Source of the DNA: Chitinophaga tropicalis
GTDB lineage: Bacteria > Bacteroidota > Bacteroidia > Chitinophagales > Chitinophagaceae
DNA: 64,000 nt
Direction of reading: 5' to 3'
Assembly: GCF_009758205.1 (NCBI RefSeq)
Contig: NZ_WRXN01000004.1
Coordinates: 434,001-498,000, forward strand
Positions 9,445-18,438 of this stretch are shown here, in pieces (within the stretch, counting starts at the first letter, position 1; every line of letters begins with the position of its first letter). The translations under genes and the position numbers were made by a program. Under the pieces are notes generated by a model. The model was not told the DNA's origin, searched no databases, and saw only the letters and a program-made list of their open reading frames with translations.

Positions 9445-10880
9445 GTTGTTAAATTTGGTTCGTGTAAAGGGGATGGTTTTCGATCATCCCCTTTTTTCAT
9501 TAAATAATATACCGGAATGCCGAGCAGTACAATACATAGTCCCGGCCAGGTATAAAGTGGTTTATAAACAAGTAATGAAATACAGATAATACCTGCTGAT
9601 ACAATGTATAAGAGCGGCAGGAAAGGATACCCGAAGGCCTTGTAAGGACGGGGCAGTTCCGGGCGGGTACGGCGAAGGCGGAAAATGCCTGCAATCGTGA
9701 GAATGTAAAAGATAAGCACTACGAAGATCACATAGTCCAGCAGCTGTCCGTATTTACCGCTCAGACATAACACTGAAGCCCACACGCATTGTATCCATAA
9801 CGCCCTGGCAGGAACGGCATTTTTATTGAGCTGCCCCAGTGACCTGAAGAAGACCCCATCATTGGCCATTGTATAGCACACCCTTGCTCCGGAAAGAATA
9901 AGCCCGTTGTTACAGCCAAAGGTGGAGATCATTAACAATGCTGCGATGATATACGTGCCTTTTGTACCGAAGATCTTTACAGCTGCTGCTACTCCTACCC
10001 TGTCGTTCTCTGCATATGCAATATCATTCAGGGGCAGGATGCCGATATACACCAGATTTGTAGCTACATAGATGACGGTGACGATAAGTGTTCCCAGAAA
10101 AAGGCTTCTGCCGATGTTGCGTTGGGGGTTCTTGATCTCTCCTGCAATGAAGGTGACATTATTCCATGAATCACTGCTGAAAAGGCTGCCTACCATGCTG
10201 CCGGCTATTGCGCCGAGAGCGGCAAGTCCAACATATGGCAGCAGTGAAGCGCCTTCCATTTTACCAAATGAAAAGCCTGTCTGCCAGTTAGCGTCCCATA
10301 TGGCTTTATCTGCTGCGAAGACACCGAAAAGGATCAGTGCCAGCAATGCAGCTATTTTAGCCAGTGTGAATCCTGTCTGTATCCATTTACCTTCTTTAAC
10401 ACCCAGTGTGTTAATGAAGGTAAGCAGTACTATGAGCAGGATGGATGTGAGCTGTGCTGCAGAAACCTGGATAAAGTCCAGGTCAAACAGGATATTCTTT
10501 TCACTCAGTATAGGAAAGATGTAGGCGGAGAATTTGGCGAAAGCCACTCCAACGGCGGCGATAGAACCGGCCTGGATCACGGTGAAGAAACTCCATCCGA
10601 AAAGGAATCCTGTCAGCCGGTTAAAGGCTTCTTTCAGGTATACGTATTGTCCGCCGGCATGAGGGAACATGGCGCTCAGTTCACCATAGCTCATTGCTGC
10701 GGTGAGTGTGAGCAGGCCGGTAATGACCCAGATCAGGATCAGCCAGCCCGCACCGCCTACGTTCCGGGTAATATCCGCACTTACTAGAAAAATGCCGGAA
10801 CCAATCATGGAACCGGCTACTATCATGGTAGCATCCAGCAGTCCGAAGGAGCGCCGGAAGGATTTTGGTTGATCTGACAT
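9432..10880 (-). CDS. APC-family amino acid permease
   Basis: A 482-residue integral membrane protein with about 12 hydrophobic helices. The N-terminal AMIVAGSMIGSGIF-like segment (here DATMIVAGSMIGSGIFLVSAD) is the helix-1 signature of amino acid-polyamine-organocation transporters, and FRLRRTRPELPRPYKAFGYP before the last helices is also typical of the family. It probably imports an amino acid by cation symport or exchange at the inner membrane. It lies 9 bases after the aldehyde dehydrogenase gene, as the third gene of the operon that starts with the DHDPS-family gene, so its substrate is likely the compound they degrade. Its stop codon overlaps the convergent small secreted protein gene by 13 bases. 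Confidence 0.88.
   Translation of the reverse strand: MSDQPKSFRRSFGLLDATMIVAGSMIGSGIFLVSADITRNVGGAGWLILIWVITGLLTLTAAMSYGELSAMFPHAGGQYVYLKEAFNRLTGFLFGWSFFTVIQAGSIAAVGVAFAKFSAYIFPILSEKNILFDLDFIQVSAAQLTSILLIVLLTFINTLGVKEGKWIQTGFTLAKIAALLALILFGVFAADKAIWDANWQTGFSFGKMEGASLLPYVGLAALGAIAGSMVGSLFSSDSWNNVTFIAGEIKNPQRNIGRSLFLGTLIVTVIYVATNLVYIGILPLNDIAYAENDRVGVAAAVKIFGTKGTYIIAALLMISTFGCNNGLILSGARVCYTMANDGVFFRSLGQLNKNAVPARALWIQCVWASVLCLSGKYGQLLDYVIFVVLIFYILTIAGIFRLRRTRPELPRPYKAFGYPFLPLLYIVSAGIICISLLVYKPLYTWPGLCIVLLGIPVYYLMKKGDDRKPSPLHEPNLTTYDL
9466..9497 (+). terminator. Intrinsic terminator embedded in convergent permease gene
   Basis: A 10-bp stem (9466-9475 with 9485-9494) with a 9-base loop is followed by further T residues on the plus strand. 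It starts 22 bases after the stop of the small secreted protein gene. It lies within the last codons of the convergent permease (encoding the KKGDDRKPSP tail region), so the two functions share the same DNA. Confidence 0.7.
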
Positions 10881-10889
10881 AATTATTTT

Positions 10890-12338
10890 TTATCGGGTGT
10901 ACTCGTTGTTTACCAGTCGCCATATACCCAGCGGGTTGTCCTTTTTCAGGGCATCCGGAAGCATGGCGTCGGTAAAGTTCTGGAAGCATACAGGGCGTAC
11001 CCAGCGCCTGATGGCGCCTGTGCCTACAGAGGTGAAGCGCTGGTCAGTTGTTGCGGGGTAAGGTCCGCCATGTACCATTGCGGCGCATACCTCTACGCCT
11101 GTGGGTGCGTTGTTGAGTATTACACGGCCGGCCAGGGTTGTTTGTACAGCAATCACGTCCTGCCATTTTTCTGTATCTGTTTCCGTTCCGATGATGGTAG
11201 TGGTTAGTTGTCCGCGGAGACTTTTCAGCACTGCTATCAGCTCTGTTTTATCTGCGCAGACCACCATGAGTGAGTAAGGGCCGAACACTTCTTCCTGCAG
11301 GGATGGGTTTGCCAGGAAGGCTTTCCCTGTAGTGCGTGCCAGGGCTGGCCAGGCTTCTTCTGCTGCCGGAGCTGCGGTTTCACTAACCAGGGTCAGTGTT
11401 TCCTGTGCCAGCATGTGAGAGCGGCCCGTCTGATAAGCTTTATAAATACCGTTATGCAGCATTTTCTGCGGTGTGCTGGCTGCAATAGCGGTACCCAGCA
11501 TTTGCAGGAAATTCTCTGTTTCTTCGCTTTGCAGGCCTATCAGCAAACCGGGATTGGTACAGAACTGTCCCATGCCGAGGGTTATGGAAGCCGCAAATGT
11601 CTGTGCCAGCTGCTGCGCCTGTTGACGTAAAGCGTCCGGAAAGAATACTACGGGGTTGATGCTGCTCATTTCTGCAAACACGGGTATGGGTACTTCGCGT
11701 TGGGCAGCATAGGATGAAAGCGCTTTACCTCCCTGGAAGGAACCGGTAAAAGCCACGCCCGTTGCAAGCGGGTGCTGTACCAATGCCTTACCTGTTTCAT
11801 ATCCTTCGTCAGCAACATGCTGTATGGTGTTGGCAGGCATACCGCAGGCGGCAATAGCCTTTTTCATTGCGGTAAAGACCAGCAGGGAAGTGCGTGGATG
11901 GGCAGGATGGCCTTTAATCACCACTGTGGCTCCTGCCGCCAGTGCAGAAACGGTATCTCCACCAGCCGTAGAGAAGGCAAAGGGGAAGTTGCTGGCTCCG
12001 AAAACCACAACAGGCCCTACGGGCAGGAGCATCCTGCGAAGGTCCGGTTTAGGCGGCGTAACGTCTGGTTTGGCAGTATCTATCACGGCTTCTACCCAGC
12101 TGCCTTCCTTTATAAGGTTGGCAAACATCTGGAGCTGTGTGGTGGTACGGGTAATCTCACCGTTTAGCCTGGGTAAGGGCAGGTTGGTCTCTTCATGTGC
12201 TGTTTGTACCAATACTTCTCTCTGCCCTTCTATTTCTGCAGCGATCTTTTCCAGGAAAGCAGCACGTAAGGGCGGTGTTACCGCCCTGTACTGTTCAAAT
12301 GCCTGTGCAGACCACAACATGATATCATCAATCTGCAT
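10890..12338 (-). CDS. NADP-type aldehyde dehydrogenase, 2-ketoglutarate semialdehyde dehydrogenase-like
   Basis: Aldehyde dehydrogenase of the short alpha-ketoglutaric semialdehyde (2,5-dioxovalerate) type. From the ATG at 12338 it has 482 residues; catalytic C260 (GMGQFCTNPG) and general-base E223 (VFAEMSSINP) are present, as are the cofactor-binding FGASNFPFAFS segment and the VVIKGHPAHP motif. The frame extends to an ATG at 12392, but those extra codons lie inside the upstream lyase gene and add nothing family-like, so 12338 is preferred; it overlaps the lyase stop by 11 bases, implying translational coupling. The expected reaction is oxidation of 2-oxoglutarate semialdehyde to 2-oxoglutarate, the last step of hydroxyproline, arabinose or glucarate breakdown. 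Exact substrate is inferred. Confidence 0.85.
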   Translation of the reverse strand: MQIDDIMLWSAQAFEQYRAVTPPLRAAFLEKIAAEIEGQREVLVQTAHEETNLPLPRLNGEITRTTTQLQMFANLIKEGSWVEAVIDTAKPDVTPPKPDLRRMLLPVGPVVVFGASNFPFAFSTAGGDTVSALAAGATVVIKGHPAHPRTSLLVFTAMKKAIAACGMPANTIQHVADEGYETGKALVQHPLATGVAFTGSFQGGKALSSYAAQREVPIPVFAEMSSINPVVFFPDALRQQAQQLAQTFAASITLGMGQFCTNPGLLIGLQSEETENFLQMLGTAIAASTPQKMLHNGIYKAYQTGRSHMLAQETLTLVSETAAPAAEEAWPALARTTGKAFLANPSLQEEVFGPYSLMVVCADKTELIAVLKSLRGQLTTTIIGTETDTEKWQDVIAVQTTLAGRVILNNAPTGVEVCAAMVHGGPYPATTDQRFTSVGTGAIRRWVRPVCFQNFTDAMLPDALKKDNPLGIWRLVNNEYTR

Positions 12339-13254
12339 ATTCCAATAATTTGTATTCCGGTAATACTGGTCTGTTAGCCAGTGCTGTGTCAATTACTTTG
12401 AGGATACGCGCTCTTTCTTCTCCTACCAGGGTAAGGCGTGGCGCTCTTACTGTTTCAGAACCCAGGCCTGCCTGTTGTTCTGCCAGTTTGATATATTGTA
12501 CCAGTTTAGGATGCAGGTCCAGCTCCAGCAATGGCAGGAACCAGCGGTAAATGGCCAGCGCCTCTGCAATGCGGCCGGCTTTGGTGAGTTTGTATACAGC
12601 TACAGTCTCTGCAGGGAATGCGCATACCAGTCCGCCAACCCATCCGTCAGCACCCAGTACAAATTCTTCCATTGCCAGGGTATCAACACCGCAAAGGATC
12701 TTAAAGCGATCGCCGAAACGGTTTATCATCCGGGTTACATTGGACACATCGCGGGTAGATTCTTTCACTGCCTGGATATTGGCGTGTTCTGCCAGCTGGG
12801 CAAAGATGTCCAGAGTAACTTCCACTTTATAGTCGACCGGGTTGTTATAGATCATTATCGGCAGGTTGGTAGAGGCAGCTACTGTTTTAAAGAACTGTGC
12901 GGTTTCACGCTCATCGCTCTTATAGCGCATGGGCGGCAGCAGCATCAGTCCTTTTGCGCCCCATTTGGCAGCAAGTTCAGCCTGTTTCACCGCTTCGCGG
13001 GTAGAACCTTCTGCAATGTTCATTACAACAGGAATGCTTCCCTGTGCCTGTTCCACAGCATATTTTGTCAGTGTTTCTTTTTCAGATGTTGTCAACACAC
13101 TGGCTTCGCCCAGTGATCCTCCCAGGATTATCCCGTCGATACCGGCATCCATCTGTACCTGTAAGTTCTTACCAAACAGGGGCAGATCCAGTTCATCAGC
13201 AGGTGTAAATTTGGTGGTAAATGCAGGAAATACTCCTTTCCATTCAATAGCCAT
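12328..13254 (-). CDS. DHDPS/N-acetylneuraminate lyase-family protein, probable dehydratase/deaminase
   Basis: A 308-residue class I lyase-family TIM barrel. The Schiff-base lysine is K164 (QAVKEST), the partner tyrosine Y136 (IMIYNNPVDY), and the pyruvate-binding loop reads GGSLGEASVL (45-54). True dihydrodipicolinate synthases carry an arginine shortly after the tyrosine (YNVPSRT); here the equivalent stretch is YNNPVD, so lysine synthesis is unlikely. Coupled to a ketoglutarate-semialdehyde-type dehydrogenase and an amino acid permease, it fits delta1-pyrroline-4-hydroxy-2-carboxylate deaminase (hydroxyproline breakdown) or 2-keto-3-deoxy-pentonate dehydratase. It is the first gene of the operon and is divergent from an AraC regulator across a region with two perfect palindromes. 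Confidence 0.85.
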   Translation of the reverse strand: MAIEWKGVFPAFTTKFTPADELDLPLFGKNLQVQMDAGIDGIILGGSLGEASVLTTSEKETLTKYAVEQAQGSIPVVMNIAEGSTREAVKQAELAAKWGAKGLMLLPPMRYKSDERETAQFFKTVAASTNLPIMIYNNPVDYKVEVTLDIFAQLAEHANIQAVKESTRDVSNVTRMINRFGDRFKILCGVDTLAMEEFVLGADGWVGGLVCAFPAETVAVYKLTKAGRIAEALAIYRWFLPLLELDLHPKLVQYIKLAEQQAGLGSETVRAPRLTLVGEERARILKVIDTALANRPVLPEYKLLEYAD

Positions 13255-13561
13255 AGAACATTATTTTTTTATCAAAAATATCAGAAAGCGATAAAGTTCA
13301 CCTAACTGATAGTAATCAATTGTTAGCTGATATTAACCTATTTTAACGGTTTAGCATACGGATCAATATATGGTTAACCATTTTTTCGCCTGCCAGGATA
13401 TTTTTCTATGAAATTCCGGTTAATATTTGTAATATTGAGGTAAGGTGAAAAATTAATTGTACAATTAACACTCATTAGATCGACCAAAATGTAATTACCG
13501 CGTAACCTGTAAGTATTCCCGTAGACCAACTAGTATTTGCTAAATTTAAAAAAGTTCACAA
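13255..13561. promoter_or_regulatory. Divergent control region, lyase operon / AraC gene
   Basis: An AT-rich 307-base region without an ORF. It holds two perfect palindromes: 12 bp at 13370-13381 (ATGGTT/AACCAT) and 16 bp at 13453-13468 (TTAATTGT/ACAATTAA). On the minus strand, TATTTTTG (13280-13273) matches the Bacteroidota -7 consensus TAnnTTTG about 19 bases before the lyase ATG; no convincing -33 element was found. Confidence 0.55.
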
Positions 13562-14437
13562 ATGAAAGTGCTGCAGTTCACCATACCTGTTCCGCTGGAT
13601 AAGTCCATCATTGTGCAAAAGGATGTACTTCCTTATTTCTATCCGCATCTGCACAGGCATAAAGAGATCCAGCTAACCTGGGTACAGCAGGGAGAAGGCA
13701 CTCTTGTTGCTGACAACAATATGCACTCCTTCCGTTCTAACGAGATCTACTGGCTGGGCGCCAACCAGCCACATATATTTAAGAGTGAGGCATCTTATTT
13801 CCAGCCTAAAAGCAGGAAGAAAATAGTAGCACTGGTTATATTCTTTAATCCTTACGGAGAGCTATCTGCACTGTTTAACCTGCCGGAAATAAAAATGCTG
13901 AAGAACTTTGTTCAGCAGCACCAGTCAGGCTTTAAAGTGCCACAGGACCATGCAGCAGAGATCTCTGCCAGGATGCTGAAAGTAACTAACAGTACCGGGA
14001 CGGAACAGCTGATACAATTTGTGGAGCTGCTGAAACAACTGTCCTCCTATGCAGATATTAGCCCGCTGGCTTCCGGTCAGAAAACGCAGATGGTGAGTGA
14101 GCATGAAGGTATCCGGATCGGGAATATCTATAATTATATCATGCACCATTACGATAAACCTATTACCCTGGAGGACGCTGCCAAACAGGCTCATATGACG
14201 CCACAGGCGTTCTGCAGGTTCTTTAAAAAGCACACCCTGCATACGTTTGTGTCATTTCTGAATGAAGTAAGGATCAATGAGGCGTGTAAGAAACTGACGG
14301 ACGGGACATATGATAATATAGCAACAGTTGCTTATACGTGCGGATTTAACAGTATTACAAATTTTAACAGGGTATTTAAGACGGTGATGCAAAAATCGCC
14401 GAGTGAATATATGAGTAGTTATTTTCAGAGCGTCTGA
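13562..14437 (+). CDS. AraC-family transcriptional regulator
   Basis: A 291-residue regulator. The N-terminal half (about 20-130) is a cupin-like sensor domain (HLHRHKEIQLTWVQQGEGTL, EIYWLGANQPH). The C-terminal half (about 185-287) carries two helix-turn-helix units: the first in ITLEDAAKQAHMTPQAFCRFFK and the second in DNIATVAYTCGFNSITNFNRVFK, followed by the usual KSPSEY motif. Its divergence from the lyase/dehydrogenase/permease operon makes it the likely controller of that operon, with the effector probably being the substrate or an intermediate. The gene ends before a 21-bp hairpin. Confidence 0.92.
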   Translation: MKVLQFTIPVPLDKSIIVQKDVLPYFYPHLHRHKEIQLTWVQQGEGTLVADNNMHSFRSNEIYWLGANQPHIFKSEASYFQPKSRKKIVALVIFFNPYGELSALFNLPEIKMLKNFVQQHQSGFKVPQDHAAEISARMLKVTNSTGTEQLIQFVELLKQLSSYADISPLASGQKTQMVSEHEGIRIGNIYNYIMHHYDKPITLEDAAKQAHMTPQAFCRFFKKHTLHTFVSFLNEVRINEACKKLTDGTYDNIATVAYTCGFNSITNFNRVFKTVMQKSPSEYMSSYFQSV

Positions 14438-14464
14438 TATAAAGGGATTTACAGCGCGGAAGTG

Positions 14465-14509
14465 CGTAAAAAAAGCGGTTTTGCCTTTGGCAAAACCGCT
14501 TTTTTTACG
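14465..14509. terminator. Bidirectional hairpin terminator
   Basis: A perfect 21-bp inverted repeat (14465-14485 with 14489-14509) around a 3-base loop, containing A7 and T7 tracts so that it can act on both strands. It lies between the convergent AraC and S9 peptidase genes. Arm sequence (AAAAAAGCGGTTTTGC core) resembles the hairpin at 24249-24289. Confidence 0.9.
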
Positions 14510-14548
14510 GGAGAAGTTTAACCGGCCGATGGCTGGTTAAACTGTTTT

Positions 14549-16810
14549 TTAAAAAGCCGGAGGTTCTACGCCCAGCAAATGTCTTACAAAGAAATTCCTC
14601 TTCTTACGGCGGCCATAAGGCCCGCCATCACTATGTCCCATTCCGGGTACTACCAGCAGGTCAAAATCTTTATTGGCTTTAATGAGAGCGTCCACTACAC
14701 GGTAAGTGGATTCAGGCGGCACATTCTTATCTGCCTCTCCTACTATCAATAATAAGTTGCCTTTCAGCTTAGCGGCATTGGTAACGTTGGATTGCTGTTC
14801 ATAATGGGGACCAACAGGATATCCCATCCACTGTTCATTCCACCATTGTTTATCTACACGGTTATCATGACAACCGCAGGCAGATACTGCCGCCTTATAG
14901 AACTCAGGATGAAAGAGCAGGGCGCCGGTGGAGTTTTGTCCGCCGGCAGAAGTGCCATACAATCCCACCCTGGTGGTATCCACATACGGGTATTTAGCCG
15001 CCAGTGTCTTTATCCACAATATCCTGTCCGGCAAACCGGCATCTGCCAGGTTCTGCCAGCACACGTCATGGAAGGCCCGGGAGCGGTTGGCTGTTCCCAT
15101 TCCATCCATCTGTACGACAATGAATCCCAGCTGCGCCATACTTTGCATCTCACTGTAAGGCATGAAGGTCTTGGGAACGAAAGCATCCTGCGGACCAGCA
15201 TAAATGTTCTCTATTACAGGGTAACGGCGGGTGCTGTCGAAGTTGCGTGGACGGCATATAATGCCCCAGATATCTGTTTGTCCGTCGCGGCCTTTGGCAT
15301 GAAAGACTTCCGGCAACCGTATGCCTGTGGCAAAATAATCTGCCAGGTCAGCCCTTTCCAGTTCCATGATCTTCTTACCATCTGCTGTGCGATGGAGCTC
15401 TGTAACAGGGACCAGGTCCGGGCGGGAATAGTTGTCAATATAGTATGTTCTGCGGGGAGAATAACTGAGGGCATGCTGGGCATTGGCAGTAGTGAGCTTC
15501 ACCAGGTTACTGCCGTCAAATCCTACCCTATAATAATGAATATTATACGGATCTTCTCCTTCATTCATTCCGCTGCCTTTAAACCATATTTCCCGTTTCT
15601 TTTCATCTACGCTGTCTATTCCTCTCACTACCCAGGGGCCGGGAGTAATTTCGAGCTTCACACCACCTTTAACAGCATCTACCAGGTACAGATGATTCCA
15701 GCCATCTTTCTCTGACGACCAGATAATTTCATTGCTGTCCTGCAGGTAATAAGTGAAAATGCGCTCTTCATGGATGAAAGTCTTTGTCTGTTCATCTATA
15801 ATATTGCGGGTAGCGCCGGTAACCGCATCTACCTCAATAATGCGGAAACGCTGGTGACCACGGTCTGCTTTCTCATAGGTAAAATAACGGGGGTCTGACT
15901 TACGCCAGCGCAGGTAAGGTATTCCCAGGAAGTTGTAGATCTCTGTATTGACCTTTACTGCCTTCTTGTCTGACAGGTTAAACACAAACATTTCATAGCT
16001 GGTAAAAGGATCGCCCGGCTGTGCATATTCATCTGTTTCCAGTTTTGCGCGGGTGGTACCAGGCATGGAAGACAGGAGATGATAAACGGGCTGTTGCTTT
16101 ACCGGGGTGATACGATAGCCTACCAGGTACTTACTGTCCGGCGACCAGCGTAGGGCGCCATATGGTTTTTCAATTGTACCATCTGTTGTAAATGCGGTTT
16201 CTTCTGTACTGCCGGCAGCTTTTACATAGAGATTGCCATCACGGATAGAGGCTGTCCAGCTCTTATCCGGTGATAGGCTGTCTGATCCGGGGCTTTCATC
16301 ATGCTCTTCCCAGCGGCTGCGCTGGCGGAAGGTACCTCTTTCTGGCAATTGCTGAGGAGTTGCGCAGGGTGTTAATGTATATACCGGCGGATGGCAGGCA
16401 TACCATTTGCCACGGGCTTCTACCAGGAGCTCATTCCCTTTAAAAACGAGATCGCTTAATGGAAGACGGCTGGCGGTTATTGCCGTATCCAGCGCGGCAG
16501 AAAGCGCTGCCGCCATTTTTACATGGTCGAAGGCCGGTGTTTTCACAGCCTTAGCAATGGTTACCCTGATAAACTCGGAAGTGCTGTCTGCCAGGTAATT
16601 CTTATACCAGAAGCCTTTCTCGTCAGCATCCCAGTGGGATCTTACACTTAGTTTGTAAGCCTTGCCTTTGATAATGGAATCCAGAACTGCCGCATCGCGG
16701 TAGGAAACCTGTACCTCTTCCCTGTCCGGCTGATAGGGTGGTAAAGGCGATTGCGCGTGAAGCGCAAAGGCGGCTGAGAGGCCGCCAATTGTGCAAATTA
16801 ACTTCAACAT
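14549..16810 (-). CDS. S9 family peptidase (DPP4-like)
   Basis: A 753-residue exported prolyl-oligopeptidase-family enzyme. A signal peptide (to about LHAQ19) is followed by a DPP4-type N-terminal beta-propeller (about 130-500) and a C-terminal alpha/beta-hydrolase domain. The catalytic triad is readable: S621 in LYGTSAGG, D694 in VGEADKN, H726 in VPGMGHSD. It should release dipeptides or short peptides in the periplasm. It begins 8 bases after the DUF5007 gene and is the last of five genes headed by SusC and SusD, which suggests that this transport system takes up peptides rather than glycans. It ends at a shared hairpin. Confidence 0.92.
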   Translation of the reverse strand: MLKLICTIGGLSAAFALHAQSPLPPYQPDREEVQVSYRDAAVLDSIIKGKAYKLSVRSHWDADEKGFWYKNYLADSTSEFIRVTIAKAVKTPAFDHVKMAAALSAALDTAITASRLPLSDLVFKGNELLVEARGKWYACHPPVYTLTPCATPQQLPERGTFRQRSRWEEHDESPGSDSLSPDKSWTASIRDGNLYVKAAGSTEETAFTTDGTIEKPYGALRWSPDSKYLVGYRITPVKQQPVYHLLSSMPGTTRAKLETDEYAQPGDPFTSYEMFVFNLSDKKAVKVNTEIYNFLGIPYLRWRKSDPRYFTYEKADRGHQRFRIIEVDAVTGATRNIIDEQTKTFIHEERIFTYYLQDSNEIIWSSEKDGWNHLYLVDAVKGGVKLEITPGPWVVRGIDSVDEKKREIWFKGSGMNEGEDPYNIHYYRVGFDGSNLVKLTTANAQHALSYSPRRTYYIDNYSRPDLVPVTELHRTADGKKIMELERADLADYFATGIRLPEVFHAKGRDGQTDIWGIICRPRNFDSTRRYPVIENIYAGPQDAFVPKTFMPYSEMQSMAQLGFIVVQMDGMGTANRSRAFHDVCWQNLADAGLPDRILWIKTLAAKYPYVDTTRVGLYGTSAGGQNSTGALLFHPEFYKAAVSACGCHDNRVDKQWWNEQWMGYPVGPHYEQQSNVTNAAKLKGNLLLIVGEADKNVPPESTYRVVDALIKANKDFDLLVVPGMGHSDGGPYGRRKKRNFFVRHLLGVEPPAF

Positions 16811-16818
16811 TATCCAAC

Positions 16819-17760
16819 TTATAATTTAGCTACTGTGGGTATACGAAGTGTGTAGATCCACGTCCCCGTGTCGTTCAGCAACACCGAAAAGGTAACATTG
16901 ACGTTCCTTCCTGTGCTGTTTTTTGTATATGGTATCCTGTAATAACTCAGGTATTCAAAGCCAGGTACTTTATAAACCGGGAACTGTGGCGTTGACGGGT
17001 ATTGGAATACAAGCGCTGTATCTGTCTTCTCTTGCGGATAGTAAGGATCATAAGTGGCAAAGTCCGGCCGGTCACCGCGTTTGATCACATCTCCCACAGC
17101 AGGATTGAAAGGTACACCATTCTTATCCAGGAATCTGATGATGATCTTATTGGGGCCATCGGCAATTCTGTCTATAGTAATCCCCAATCCACCGGGTATT
17201 GCCTGAAAATCAGTCTCTGCACCGGCAGTGGATGTAGTGAGAGCTGTAGATTTTATTTCATAATAGATCTTGGGAAGCAGCCTGACAGTGCAGGCATCTT
17301 TGATCACTTTCTTTCCTCTGACATTAGATACTTCTATATCTATAGTATAATTACCAGTATCCAATGCTACGGATGTGGCAGAAAGTTCTATTCGTCCACC
17401 TATATTATTGACCTCGAAAGGCCTCACCATCGTTTTAGATATTTTCTTGTTCAGCATTTCCAGGGATGTATCAGTAATAGAAACAGCTGCCAGGTACCCC
17501 AATGCCTCCCGTGATTTAAGCTGTTCACTATCCAGCGGCAAGCCCGTTTTAAGGCTGCGTATCTCCAGTAATTTTACATAAAGGGGCATGGTAGATCCAT
17601 CTCCATCCAGTGGCTTGGATACAGAAACAATACCCTGCCCTGCAATGAATGGGTTAGGACGATACGCCAGCTTATCGCTCAGGAATCCTTCTTCTGTTTT
17701 CTGGCAGCAGAACAGGATGGTACATGCCGCCAATATGAGAAATAAATATCGTAAGTGCAT
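16819..17760 (-). CDS. DUF5007-like lipoprotein of the SusCD operon
   Basis: A 313-residue exported protein. The N-terminus has a short hydrophobic run with cysteines at 13 (ILAAC, a good lipobox) and 18-19 (LFCC), so it is probably a lipoprotein, though which cysteine is modified is unclear. The remainder is predicted beta-rich and matches my recollection of DUF5007 proteins, which recur beside SusC/SusD pairs. No catalytic motif is visible. It lies 11 bases downstream of the fasciclin gene and 8 bases upstream of the S9 peptidase gene. A surface ligand-binding role next to the SusCD complex is inferred. Confidence 0.65.
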   Translation of the reverse strand: MHLRYLFLILAACTILFCCQKTEEGFLSDKLAYRPNPFIAGQGIVSVSKPLDGDGSTMPLYVKLLEIRSLKTGLPLDSEQLKSREALGYLAAVSITDTSLEMLNKKISKTMVRPFEVNNIGGRIELSATSVALDTGNYTIDIEVSNVRGKKVIKDACTVRLLPKIYYEIKSTALTTSTAGAETDFQAIPGGLGITIDRIADGPNKIIIRFLDKNGVPFNPAVGDVIKRGDRPDFATYDPYYPQEKTDTALVFQYPSTPQFPVYKVPGFEYLSYYRIPYTKNSTGRNVNVTFSVLLNDTGTWIYTLRIPTVAKL

Positions 17761-17771
17761 TGTGTGAAAGT

Positions 17772-18434
17772 TTAGAATCTTGCAAAAACATGCCTGTTGT
17801 TCAGCACATGCAACAGCGGGCCGTTGCCGGACTTCGTTTCAATACCTGTGGTCTGACATAATACGCTGATGTCTTCTTCACCCAGAGGAGGCGTAACGCC
17901 GGGCGCATCCAGATCTCCCCTGATCTTAATATAGTACAGGTAATATACAGGATAGGATGACCATTCATTAACCCCATCGCCTGTGTGTAGTTCTTTCTTC
18001 ACAGCACAGCTAATGCCAGCTGCATTGTCATACAGGTGCGGTTGTTCATCTTTGAAACTACTCACGGGTAGTTTTTCGGAGAACAGGTACTGGCGTACGG
18101 AATCTGCTGTCAGCTCACTGAAAAGACTGTCCATTGTATAAACCGCATTTTCATCCTTCATACGTTTTTCTGTCCTTCTCAGCAGCATATACTCTCTGAC
18201 AGAATAATCTGTTGGTGCGAATACAGTACCTGTCTGATCTAATTCTTCCTGTAGCTGATAATGATCTATAATGGTCAGTACACTATCAAACATTTTATAA
18301 GGATGTTGCTCAAGGTATTCATGTACTGACAATGGGGTTTTAGGATCATGTGTTCCTCCGTCTGTCAGGTAATCTGTTTTTTTGCATGCGGCCATTAATA
18401 GCAGACCGATGACAAATAATTTATAATGACGCAT
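17772..18434 (-). CDS. Fasciclin-domain lipoprotein
   Basis: Lipoprotein of about 220 residues counted from the ATG at 18434. This start gives a canonical lipoprotein signal (FVIGLLLMAAC, Cys17) and leaves a 4-base gap after SusD; an ATG six codons upstream (18452) would overlap SusD. Fasciclin-type H1/H2 signatures are readable: GTVFAPTDYSV near residue 70 and LLHVLNNRHVF near the C-terminus. Fasciclin domains mediate adhesion or ligand binding. Co-transcription with SusC, SusD, a DUF5007 protein and an S9 peptidase suggests a role as an accessory surface binder. Confidence 0.78.
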   Translation of the reverse strand: MRHYKLFVIGLLLMAACKKTDYLTDGGTHDPKTPLSVHEYLEQHPYKMFDSVLTIIDHYQLQEELDQTGTVFAPTDYSVREYMLLRRTEKRMKDENAVYTMDSLFSELTADSVRQYLFSEKLPVSSFKDEQPHLYDNAAGISCAVKKELHTGDGVNEWSSYPVYYLYYIKIRGDLDAPGVTPPLGEEDISVLCQTTGIETKSGNGPLLHVLNNRHVFARF

Positions 18435-18438
18435 AAGA

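Noticed and set aside
12339..12392. Longer N-terminus of the aldehyde dehydrogenase
   Set aside because: These 18 codons lie wholly inside the upstream lyase gene and show no family similarity; the ATG at 12338 fits better.
12475..13116. 213-codon plus-strand ORF
   Set aside because: Antisense to the DHDPS-family gene, which has intact active-site residues; translation looks like a shadow.
13490..13561. TAnnTTTG promoter for the AraC gene at 13562
   Set aside because: The TAGTATTTG sequence has one extra base between TA and TTTG and so does not match the consensus.
14792..15715. 307-codon plus-strand ORF
   Set aside because: Fully antisense to the S9 peptidase gene, whose catalytic triad is intact; the antisense translation is Cys/Ile/His-rich with no domain.
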